Made by a program: the position numbers and the translations under genes. The notes below the pieces were generated by a model. The model was not told where the DNA came from, searched no databases, and saw only the letters and a list, made by a program, of their open reading frames with translations. Positions 1 through 5,955 of a stretch of DNA of 11,955 nucleotides are shown piece by piece. Within the stretch, counting starts at the first letter, position 1. Each line of letters begins with the position of its first letter. Source of the DNA: JAKOQB01 sp036824465 (GTDB taxonomy: Bacteria; Pseudomonadota; Gammaproteobacteria; Burkholderiales; Burkholderiaceae_F); assembly GCA_036824465.1 (NCBI GenBank), contig DAITAC010000114.1, forward strand, positions 1 to 11,955. Direction: 5' to 3'.

Positions 1-206
1 CGCGCCATGTCCTCGAACATCCACCGACCCTTGGCCGGCACCGTCACCGGGCTCGCGTTGCCGGTGGCCTTGAACACACCCCCCAGCAGCATCGGCCGCC
101 ACACGATCTCGGCGCTGCAGTCAGCCGCGAACTTCAGCAATTGCGTGTACGCGAGGTACGTGGTCGGGCTACCGAAGTCGAAGAAGAATTCAACGGTTTT
201 TGCCAT
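1..206 (-). CDS. 2-hydroxychromene-2-carboxylate isomerase-like protein (kappa-GST/DsbA fold), 3' end off window
   Basis: Only the first 68 residues are visible; the gene runs off the left edge. The start ATG at 206-204 is preceded on its own strand by a purine-rich ribosome site (GAGAGGG) about 6 bases away. The protein opens with a beta strand followed by FDFGSPTTYLAY (residues 9-20), the hallmark N-terminus of HCCA isomerases (NahD type) and kappa-class glutathione transferases, in which the Ser (here S13) binds the glutathione thiol. The later PMLLGGVFKATGN (about residues 39-51) is also typical of the family. Known members isomerise 2-hydroxychromene-2-carboxylate in naphthalene catabolism, but many genomic copies have no known aromatic substrate. 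It is separated from the rest of the window by about 880 bases without an intact gene, so no functional link to the transport operon is implied. Confidence 0.88.
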   Translation of the reverse strand, partial: MAKTVEFFFDFGSPTTYLAYTQLLKFAADCSAEIVWRPMLLGGVFKATGNASPVTVPAKGRWMFEDMA

Positions 207-411
207 CTCGCCCTCTCGCTACACCTTCTTCCAATGCCGCGGATCCGCTGCACGAGCCACACCCTCGCCGGCGGCGTACGGTAACTTATGGCGCCGCGAT
301 TTTGGAGCCAACCCGCGGTGTCTGCGCAATCCAGCCGCAGGACGCCGTGTCGGCACGAAGCGCGCGCCGTGTCACACTACTGAACCGACCACCGACAAGT
401 CCCAAGTCTCG

Positions 412-425
412 CGCCAGTACTGGCG
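412..425. repeat. 14-bp perfect palindrome upstream of the hicA relic
   Basis: CGCCAGTACTGGCG reads identically on both strands. It lies about 105 bases before the relic start of hicA. Its half-site resembles the spaced inverted repeat just downstream (CGCCAATAC). Palindromes in this position are candidate operators, because hicAB loci are autoregulated by HicB, but no binding site is proven here. Confidence 0.5.
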
Positions 426-462
426 TTGCGCGCGGGCTCTCTTGCAGATCCGCGAGTTCGTC

Positions 463-516
463 CGCCAATACTTTCGACGCATATCACCCCTCATCCGGGC
501 ACGGTATGTATTGGCG
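463..516. repeat. Spaced 9-bp inverted repeat just upstream of the hicA relic
   Basis: CGCCAATAC at 463-471 is matched in inverted orientation by GTATTGGCG at 508-516, about 15 bases before the degenerate hicA start. The arms share the GCCARTAC core with the palindrome at 412-425. It could be a leftover operator of the toxin-antitoxin locus. The repeat is seen directly; the role is inference. Confidence 0.4.
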
Positions 517-530
517 TGTGTAACGCTGGC

Positions 531-722
531 ATAGACAGCACGGAGGTCATCCGGCGGCTGCAGAACGCAGGGCGGGGACCGCGCATTGTCACCGGCCGTC
601 CGCCTGTGTCCACGCAGCCGCAGCGCAGAGGCCAAATCAACATGCCGCACCCGAAGGAAGTCCTTGGACCGGGACCCACGGACAACCTGCTGGAACAGAG
701 GGAACTGAAACAGGCAATGTCA
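531..722 (+). pseudogene. hicA: Decayed hicA toxin (mRNA interferase) relic
   Basis: The reading frame from 531 aligns across its length with HicA, a small toxin of about 60 residues with a dsRBD-like fold that cleaves mRNA. The opening DSTEVIRRLQNAG matches the HicA first helix, and NMPHPKEVLGPG matches the conserved HPKKDLGxG block near the C-terminus. Decay is visible at several points. The expected ATG is ATA (531-533). The Gly-Trp after the first helix is Gly-Arg. The catalytic GSHHVF block reads GRPPVS, so both histidines are gone. The stop codon is lost, so the frame reads through into the hicB start. An active toxin is therefore very unlikely. The longer open frame starting at 426 is the accidental extension of this relic. 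The identification rests on pattern recognition, made stronger by the hicB N-terminus directly downstream. Confidence 0.72.
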
Positions 723-811
723 ATGAAATACGCCATCGCAATCGAACCGGGCACGATCGCGCGGCTGGCTTTGCAAGCGCGTCAGCGAAGCCTGCCCTGC
801 CTGGCGAGCTC
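723..811 (+). pseudogene. hicB: Truncated, frameshifted hicB antitoxin relic
   Basis: Directly after the hicA relic, an ATG at 723 encodes MKYAIAIEPGT, the characteristic N-terminus of HicB antitoxins, which normally continue toward a VVPDLPGCF block. Here the frame continues with unrelated residues. If one base is restored near 753-755 (as if one C of ACC were lost), the other frame gives EPGTD and then PALPGEL at 791-811, which lines up with PDLPGCF. That frame ends in a TGA soon after, and I see no C-terminal DNA-binding part. The gene is therefore frameshifted and 3'-truncated. The first 11 residues are strong evidence; the continuation beyond the frameshift is more tentative. Confidence 0.62.
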
Positions 812-1086
812 GCACCGCGCTGCTCCCCGGCGCGGTGAACTCTGACAGGTTCCTTGGCCGTACGCTCACCGCACCGGTGACGGTCGTTTCCATTTTCACC
901 GCTCACCAAAAACAAAGACTCAGCACAGCGGCGTTTGCGGTTGGCTTGGCAGACTTTGCCATTGGAGACCGCCACGAGCCGCGCTTTCATTCGACAACTC
1001 TTGGCCGCAGGCGGTCGTCCGACTGAAATTGCTGAAGAAACCATCCGGCGAACATTGCCCACCTAGGAAACACCCACCGCTGCGAT
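812..1086. other. Non-coding stretch between hicB relic and LysR gene
   Basis: No intact gene is supported here. The open frames on both strands have no recognisable family. A short frame around 965-1066 has a faintly helix-turn-helix-like look but no start codon and no clear relative. The region receives the 3' end of the minus-strand LysR gene; I see no strong hairpin-plus-T-run terminator for it. Confidence 0.5.
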
Positions 1087-1986
1087 TCATGCTTGCCGAG
1101 ATGTCCACCCCTTGAACCACTCCCGAAAGTCATGAACAAACTCTTCCTGCAACTGTGAGGGGGCGTGATTGGCAGGGTGATACATGTAGAGATCGAAGCT
1201 CACCGCCGGCACGAACGGACGAATCACCACCCGGGCCAGATCTGCAAGTGAGGCGGCGGCCTTGTCGATCACCGTTACGCCTGCGCCATTAGCCACCAGC
1301 GCCAGCGCCAACGCGGACTGCGGTGTGGTCAGGCGAATGTCGCGCTCGATTGCCTGCGGCTCAAAGGCGGCCTCGACGCGCGAGCGCGAGCGGTCCACGT
1401 CCGCCAGCGAAATGAAAGCTTCGCCGCGCAGGTCTTCTGCGCGCACCAGTTTGCGCTGGGCAAGCCTATGGCCGACTGGCAGGGCGCACACCGCCCCGAT
1501 CTTGCCCAGCCGCTCCACACGCACGCCCGGCCGCGGCGCCAGGATCGCTGCGATGCCAATATCGGCTTGCCCGTCTGCGGTCCAGTCAATCACGCGCAGA
1601 GAGGACTGCGAGTGCAGCGCAATCGTGGCCTTGTTCGCCTTTCGCGAAAACTGAGCGATAAAGGTCGGCAGCAGAGTCTGCGCAAAGCTCGGGAAGGAGA
1701 CCACCGTCAGTCGGCCACGTCGCATGTCGCGCACATCCTTTGCGGCCTCCTTCAATTCGACGACTCCACGCCAGGCGCGATCCAAAGATCCCATCAGAGA
1801 CATCGCTTCCGCGGTCGGTATCAGGCGCCCGCCCTGGCGTTCGAACAGCAGCAGCTTCAGCTCGTCCTGCAGCTGAACAAGCAACTTGCTCATTGCCGGC
1901 TGCGAAATCCGCAGCGAACGTGCCGCCGCAGACACGGTGCCGCACTCGACCATGGCCTTGAAGGCTTCTATCAGCCTGAATTTCAT
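1087..1986 (-). CDS. LysR-type transcriptional regulator, divergent to the transport/oxidation operon
   Basis: This 299-residue protein has the normal LysR-family length and layout. An N-terminal winged helix-turn-helix covers residues 1-60 (VSAAARSLRISQPAMSK, then FERQGGRLIPT), followed by a linker helix and a periplasmic-binding-like effector domain from about 90 to 290. The effector domain contains the usual LPVGHRLA and LRGEAFISL elements. The overall flavour recalls the NocR/OccR opine regulators, which fits the opine-oxidase-like genes in the operon, but this is an impression rather than an alignment. The ATG at 1986-1984 is preceded by GCGGGGG. The gene is divergent from the substrate-binding protein gene, with 132 bases between start codons containing a perfect LysR box. 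By family precedent it should activate the operon when bound to a pathway metabolite and repress itself. Confidence 0.93.
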   Translation of the reverse strand: MKFRLIEAFKAMVECGTVSAAARSLRISQPAMSKLLVQLQDELKLLLFERQGGRLIPTAEAMSLMGSLDRAWRGVVELKEAAKDVRDMRRGRLTVVSFPSFAQTLLPTFIAQFSRKANKATIALHSQSSLRVIDWTADGQADIGIAAILAPRPGVRVERLGKIGAVCALPVGHRLAQRKLVRAEDLRGEAFISLADVDRSRSRVEAAFEPQAIERDIRLTTPQSALALALVANGAGVTVIDKAAASLADLARVVIRPFVPAVSFDLYMYHPANHAPSQLQEEFVHDFREWFKGWTSRQA

Positions 1987-2005
1987 ATGCCCCCGCCTGC
2001 AGACT

Positions 2006-2020
2006 ATAACCGCCGGTTAT
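2006..2020. promoter_or_regulatory. LysR recognition box (ATAAC-N5-GTTAT palindrome)
   Basis: ATAACCGCCGGTTAT is a perfect 7-1-7 palindrome containing the classic LysR T-N11-A motif. It starts 20 bases upstream of the LysR start codon and overlaps TATAGT (2008-2003, minus strand), a plausible -10 for the regulator, as expected for autorepression. Its centre is about 70 bases upstream of the proposed start of transcription of the operon, the usual place for the LysR recognition site. Confidence 0.78.
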
Positions 2021-2046
2021 GGCCAGTCGAACTTGTGCATTTCATG

Positions 2047-2077
2047 GTTGGAAACTTCAACCGCGAGGCCCGATACT
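2047..2077 (+). promoter_or_regulatory. Candidate operon promoter with a second, imperfect LysR half-site
   Basis: TTGGAA (2048-2053) and GATACT (2072-2077) are separated by 18 bases and match four of six positions each of the sigma-70 consensus, a weak promoter that would need activation. GTTGGAAACTTCAAC (2047-2061) is an imperfect palindrome with T-N11-A spacing, centred 41 bases from the perfect LysR box. It overlaps the -35, as an activation site would. The assignment is inference from position and weak matches. Confidence 0.42.
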
Positions 2078-2118
2078 GGCCGCGTAAACAAGACAAAGTT
2101 TGAATCATCGGAGGGGAA

Positions 2119-3744
2119 ATGGATCGTCGTGAATTCGTCATAGGCGCGGCAACGCTCAGCGCCAACGCCGCCGCCAGTCGCATCGCGTACGCGCAGCAGA
2201 CCGGTGCACCGGTGGAGAAACGCTCCATCATCACCAGCACAGCGCAGTTCGACCCGGCTCGACCCGAGATCGCGCGGCTCGTCGCACAGGCCTGCAAGTC
2301 GCTGGGCTGGGAAGTCGAGGCCAACCCGATCGATTACAACCAGGGCATCCAGAAAGTCATCATGCAGCATGACTACGAGATGTTTCTGGTCGCGCTCGCT
2401 GGTTCGGCGATCCGCATCGACCCCAACTTCTTTGTCTACGCCGTCCACCACTCTGGCGAGCACAAGCGTGGCGGCTTCAACTGGATGGGCTACAAGAGCG
2501 CCCGTCTGGACGCCGTGGCGACAGTGCAAAGCCGCTTCATGGATCTGGAGGACCGCAAGAGACCGGTTTTCGAGGCGCAGGAGATCATATTTGCTGACCA
2601 GCCCGGCACGGTGTTGGCCTATCCGCAGATCACAATGGCGCACCGCTCGGACAAACTCAAGGGCCTGATTCCGCTGCTGGGCGAAGGCATCGGCAGCTTC
2701 TGGTCCGACATCAACATGGAAGTAACGGGCGACGGTTACTCGCGCTCCGGTATGAACGTGGACGTGAAGCATCTGAATCCGCTCGCCGTCAATGACGAGC
2801 TCGAGTTCAAGGAACTGTCCATCATCTACGATCGGCTGTTCCGCATCGGTCCGGACGGCAAGCCCGTGCCTTGGGCGGCCACGGGGATGAAGGTGGTCGA
2901 TAGCAAGACGATCGACATTACCGTCCGCTCCGGCATGCGCTGGCATGACGGCAAGCCGGTCACGGTCGAGGACGTCAAGTTCACTTTCGAATATCAAAAG
3001 AAGTGGAAGGCACCGTTCTTCCTCGCCGCGCTCAACAACGTCGTCGCCGTGGAGCTGCCCGGTGCCAACACGGTGCGCATCCGACTCGAGAATCCCTCTG
3101 CACCCTTTATCTCCAATGTGCTGGCGGCGATGTTCCTGATTCCGAAACACATCTGGGCAGAAATCCCGGACAAAGCGGGCATCGATGACCCACTCAAGTT
3201 CCCGAACGACAAGCCGATTGGCAGCGGACCTTTCAAGTTCGATCATTGGCGGCGTGGCTCCGAGCTGAAGGTCAGCGCTTTCCGCGAGCACTTCAACCCG
3301 CCGAAGTGCGCCGGCATCATCCGCATCGTTTACGGCAGCCATGACGCTATCGCTGCCGCGATCGAGAGAGGCGAATGCGACCGTTCGCGCTACATTCTCT
3401 CGCCAGCCTTGGTCGATCGTCTCAAGACCGTGAAGAACGTGGTCGCGAGAGGGTATCCGAGTCACGGGCTCTATCACCTGTCGTACAACAACGCGATCAA
3501 ACCCTTTGACGATCCAGCCTTCCGCCAGGCGCTCAACCACGTGATGCCGCGCAAGATGATTTCGGAGCTGGTGCTGCTGAGCTATTCCGACCCTGGTGCG
3601 TCGATCATCTCGCCCGCCAATGCCTTCTGGCACAACCCCGCCGTCAAGGTCCCGGCCGAGGACGTAAAGAAGGCCCGCGACCTGCTTGCAAAGGCCGGCT
3701 ACCGCTGGAACGCGCAAGACAGGCTGCTCTACCCACGTACTTAG
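2119..3744 (+). CDS. ABC transporter substrate-binding protein, SBP_bac_5 family, circularly permuted, Tat-exported
   Basis: This 541-residue protein should capture the transported solute in the periplasm and deliver it to the Dpp-type permeases encoded downstream. Residues 1-25 form a twin-arginine signal (RREFV at 3-7, small hydrophobic stretch, likely cleavage after AYA). There is no lipobox cysteine. SBP_bac_5 signatures are clear but in the wrong order. Residues about 45-190 match the usual C-terminal block (LVAQACKSLGWEVE, HDYEMFLVAL, IDPNFF, EAQEIIFADQP). Residues about 207-541 match the usual N-terminal and middle blocks (LNPL at 219, MRWHDGKPVTVEDVKFTFE near 274, IGSGPFKF at 367, YNNAIKPFDDPAFRQAL). 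The protein ends at LLAKAGY...RLLYP, where the normal family would continue into the block found here at the N-terminus. The start has a strong GGAGGGGAA ribosome site. It is the first gene of the operon. Confidence 0.93.
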   Translation: MDRREFVIGAATLSANAAASRIAYAQQTGAPVEKRSIITSTAQFDPARPEIARLVAQACKSLGWEVEANPIDYNQGIQKVIMQHDYEMFLVALAGSAIRIDPNFFVYAVHHSGEHKRGGFNWMGYKSARLDAVATVQSRFMDLEDRKRPVFEAQEIIFADQPGTVLAYPQITMAHRSDKLKGLIPLLGEGIGSFWSDINMEVTGDGYSRSGMNVDVKHLNPLAVNDELEFKELSIIYDRLFRIGPDGKPVPWAATGMKVVDSKTIDITVRSGMRWHDGKPVTVEDVKFTFEYQKKWKAPFFLAALNNVVAVELPGANTVRIRLENPSAPFISNVLAAMFLIPKHIWAEIPDKAGIDDPLKFPNDKPIGSGPFKFDHWRRGSELKVSAFREHFNPPKCAGIIRIVYGSHDAIAAAIERGECDRSRYILSPALVDRLKTVKNVVARGYPSHGLYHLSYNNAIKPFDDPAFRQALNHVMPRKMISELVLLSYSDPGASIISPANAFWHNPAVKVPAEDVKKARDLLAKAGYRWNAQDRLLYPRT

Positions 3745-3757
3745 CGCGACTGAACGC

Positions 3758-3782
3758 CATGCGGGCGCGCGGCGCCCGCATG
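3758..3782 (+). other. Strong intercistronic stem-loop between binding protein and permease genes
   Basis: CATGCGGGCGC and GCGCCCGCATG form an 11-bp perfect stem with a 3-base loop, 13 bases after the binding-protein stop and 29 bases before the permease start. No T-run follows, so full rho-independent termination is unlikely. In other ABC operons such hairpins protect the upstream binding-protein message from 3' exonucleases and so raise its level above that of the permeases; that role is inferred here. Confidence 0.7.
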
Positions 3783-3811
3783 CTGCCGCTCATGAACCGG
3801 GGAACTCCTTA

Positions 3812-4789
3812 ATGACGGCCTACGTCGTCCGTCGCTTCTGCGCAGCATTGCTCACGCTCTTAGGCGTGGCAGTCATTCTGTTCATCCTGTTCCGGTTGAT
3901 GCCGGGTGATCCGACGGCGCAGATCCTCAGCCCGGCGCTCGACGAGGCCGCACAGGCCCGGCTCAAGCAGGCCTTCGGGCTGGACCTGCCACTGTGGCAG
4001 CAGTTCCTCATTTACCTGAAGAATCTGGCCACCCTCGAGTGGGGCCGGTCTTTCACAAGCGGCCAGCCGGTGGCGAGTCTTCTTGGCCATTGGCTGGTCA
4101 ATACGTTGCTGCTGATGAGTACGGGGCTCATTCTGGCGATCGCAATAGGCATCGTGCTCGGCATCATGATGGCTGCCCGTCGAGGCGGCGCGCTCGATAT
4201 CGGCGCAACCGTCGTGGGCCTGGTATTTCAGGCGGCTCCGCCCTTCGTGATCGGCATCCTGCTGCTCATCACCTTCAGCTATGGGATGGAACTCTTCCCG
4301 TCCGGTGGCATGTTCACGCCCGGTGCTGATCCCGGCAGCACGTGGGCCCTCCTCACCTCGGCGGACTTCCTGCACCACCTGGTCCTGCCCACGCTCACCA
4401 TCACGGCACTTTATCTGGTCACGCCCATGCTGGTCATGCGCGATTCGATGCTCGAAGTGCTGGGATCGGACTATGTCGAGTTCGCTCGCGCCAAGGGCCT
4501 GAGCCCGGCGCGCGTGCTGTTCCGGCATGCGGCGCGCAATGCCCTGCTGGCAGTGGTCACGGTGTCTTCGCTGATCCTGGGCTTTGCCATTGGCGGCCAA
4601 GTCGTGATCGAGACCGTGTTTTCCTGGCCGGGCATGGGCAAGGCCATGGTTGAAGCCGCCCTGCAGCACGATTACCCGGTCGCGCAGGCCGCCTTCTTCC
4701 TCATGGCGGCGATCGTGATCGGTCTGAACTTTCTCACCGATCTTTCGTACAGCCTGCTGGATCCGCGCATCCGGCTGGGGAGTGCGTGA
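3812..4789 (+). CDS. ABC transporter permease, DppB/OppB type
   Basis: This 325-residue inner-membrane protein is a typical DppB-type subunit that forms half of the translocation channel. It opens with MTAYVVRRFCAALLTLLGVA and a first membrane helix, then the periplasmic RLMPGDP motif and QAFGLDLPLWQQF that mark the DppB N-terminal region. Further membrane helices follow from about residue 95. The cytoplasmic EAA loop that contacts the ATPases is at about 221-241 (YVEFARAKGLSPARVLFRHA), and SWPGMG lies near 272. The protein ends in DLSYSLLDPRIRLG, also typical. I chose the ATG at 3812 because it places the arginine-rich N-terminus and first helix at the usual position; the open frame upstream overlaps the binding-protein gene. 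The ribosome site (GGGGAAC) is modest. The stop overlaps the next start as TGATG. Confidence 0.95.
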   Translation: MTAYVVRRFCAALLTLLGVAVILFILFRLMPGDPTAQILSPALDEAAQARLKQAFGLDLPLWQQFLIYLKNLATLEWGRSFTSGQPVASLLGHWLVNTLLLMSTGLILAIAIGIVLGIMMAARRGGALDIGATVVGLVFQAAPPFVIGILLLITFSYGMELFPSGGMFTPGADPGSTWALLTSADFLHHLVLPTLTITALYLVTPMLVMRDSMLEVLGSDYVEFARAKGLSPARVLFRHAARNALLAVVTVSSLILGFAIGGQVVIETVFSWPGMGKAMVEAALQHDYPVAQAAFFLMAAIVIGLNFLTDLSYSLLDPRIRLGSA

Positions 4790-5955
4790 TGGACGGGAGC
4801 ACCCGCGTCGTGACGATGGCGCCGGTGGTTGCGGCGGAACTGTTCGAAGTCGAGGCAGCGTTCGCTACTCCTTACAAGCTGTCCAAGGCGTATGGCACGC
4901 TTGCCACTACGCGCGCCCTGATGTTGAAGCTGAGCGACGCCGATGGGATCGAAGGTTGGGGCGAGGCAAATCCGATGCAGCCCTTCACCGTCGAGTCGCC
5001 GAGGCAGGCTGCGAACGCGTTGCAGGAGGCTCTGCTGCCCGCGGTGTTTGGAGCCGCGTGTCCTGAGCCTGGCCGCATCGATGCGCTGCTGGACACGTTG
5101 CTGTCGGACCATCTCTGCGCCAAGGGCGCGGTGAGCATGGCTCTGCTCGACATCCTCGGCAAGCGGTTGGGTGTCGCGGTCGCGACGCTCCTTGGCGGCG
5201 CGCTGCGTGAGTCGCTGCCGGTGCTGTGGCCCCTTGGCAGTGGCACGGCAGAGGACGATTTCCCGATCATCGACGAGCGGGCCGCAATGGGCTTTTCGAG
5301 CTTCATGCTCAAGATGGGTTCGGCACCGGTGCGCGAAGATGTTCAGCGGGTGGCCAAACTCAGGATGCGCTACGGGGATCGTGTCTCGCTGATCGCTGAT
5401 GCCAACCAGGGCTGGAGTCGCGACGAGGCTCGACAGTTTCTGGCCGGAGTCAGCGGCTCGCGGCTCGCGTTCGTCGAGCAGCCTTTGGCGAAGGACGACC
5501 TTGAGGGCATGGCCCTGCTTGCCGAGGCCAGCACACTGCCGATTTCGGCCGACGAGTCACTCACCGGGATCGCCGAGGCCGCGCGGATCGCATGTCTCGG
5601 CGCCGCTCGCGTTTTCAGCATCAAGAGCAGCAAGAACGGCGGTCCGCTGCGTGCGCAGCGCATCGCTGGTGTAGCGCAAGCGTTCGGCATCCGCTGTTAC
5701 ATGAACTCGATGCTGGAGTTCGGCATCACGCAGGCCGCCTCGCTCCAGCACGCCGCGACCGTAACCAACCTGGTCGACGCCGGCCACGCCTTCATGTCGA
5801 CGCTGCGTCTGGCACAGGACCCGACCGACTTCTCCTCGTTCGTGCGCGACGGCGTGGTGCACCTGCCACGACGCGCCGGACTGGGCGTGCAGATCGACGA
5901 GGCGCATGTACGGCGCTTGGCAGTGGCCGGCCTCCGGCTCGGCGCCCCACGGTGA
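4789..5955 (+). CDS. Enolase-superfamily (muconate-lactonising-enzyme subgroup) racemase/epimerase or dehydratase
   Basis: This 388-residue protein has the capping domain (about 15-130) and TIM-barrel domain of the MLE subgroup, whose members abstract a proton next to a carboxylate. The expected metal ligands are present: D204 (ADANQGW), E230 (FVEQPL) and D255 (SADESL). Two candidate catalytic lysines are K175 (FMLKMG) and K279 (IKSSKNGG). Spacings K175-D204, E230-D255 and D255-K279 match those I recall for dipeptide epimerases. The first lysine of the usual KxK motif is Met (M173). I do not see the C-terminal DxD typical of dipeptide epimerases; the corresponding stretch reads AFMSTLRL. A racemase, a betaine epimerase or a cis-3-hydroxyproline dehydratase all remain possible. 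The gene sits between two permease genes. ATG at 4789 follows GGGGAG and overlaps the previous stop by one base; GTG at 4786 is an alternative. Confidence 0.9.
   Translation: MDGSTRVVTMAPVVAAELFEVEAAFATPYKLSKAYGTLATTRALMLKLSDADGIEGWGEANPMQPFTVESPRQAANALQEALLPAVFGAACPEPGRIDALLDTLLSDHLCAKGAVSMALLDILGKRLGVAVATLLGGALRESLPVLWPLGSGTAEDDFPIIDERAAMGFSSFMLKMGSAPVREDVQRVAKLRMRYGDRVSLIADANQGWSRDEARQFLAGVSGSRLAFVEQPLAKDDLEGMALLAEASTLPISADESLTGIAEAARIACLGAARVFSIKSSKNGGPLRAQRIAGVAQAFGIRCYMNSMLEFGITQAASLQHAATVTNLVDAGHAFMSTLRLAQDPTDFSSFVRDGVVHLPRRAGLGVQIDEAHVRRLAVAGLRLGAPR

Larger units (their letters stand above)
207..530. other. Non-coding stretch upstream of the isomerase gene and of the hicA relic
   Basis: I find no convincing gene on either strand; open frames here carry no recognisable domain and overlap one another. 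The left part must hold the minus-strand promoter of the isomerase gene, but I cannot place -10/-35 boxes with confidence. The right part contains a 14-bp perfect palindrome (412-425) and a spaced inverted repeat (463-471 with 508-516), annotated separately. Confidence 0.6.

Noticed and set aside
637..1062. A 141-residue minus-strand open frame in the left intergenic region
   Set aside because: It has no domain, no ribosome site, and covers the hicB relic on the other strand.
965..1066. Short frame with a faintly helix-turn-helix-like run (SRAFIRQLLAAGGRPTEIAEE)
   Set aside because: There is no start codon, it ends after about 33 codons, and the resemblance is too weak to name a family or call a relic.
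2017..3717. A 566-residue open frame on the minus strand, antisense to the binding-protein gene
   Set aside because: It has no recognisable domain, is rich in Arg, Asp, Val and His as expected for the antisense of a GC-rich gene, and the plus strand carries clear SBP_bac_5 motifs with a strong ribosome site.
4789..5955. Calling the enolase-family gene a dipeptide epimerase because of the Dpp-type transporter
   Set aside because: Lysine and metal-ligand spacing agree, but the DxD specificity motif is not visible and the KxK motif is altered, so only the superfamily and likely reaction type can be supported.
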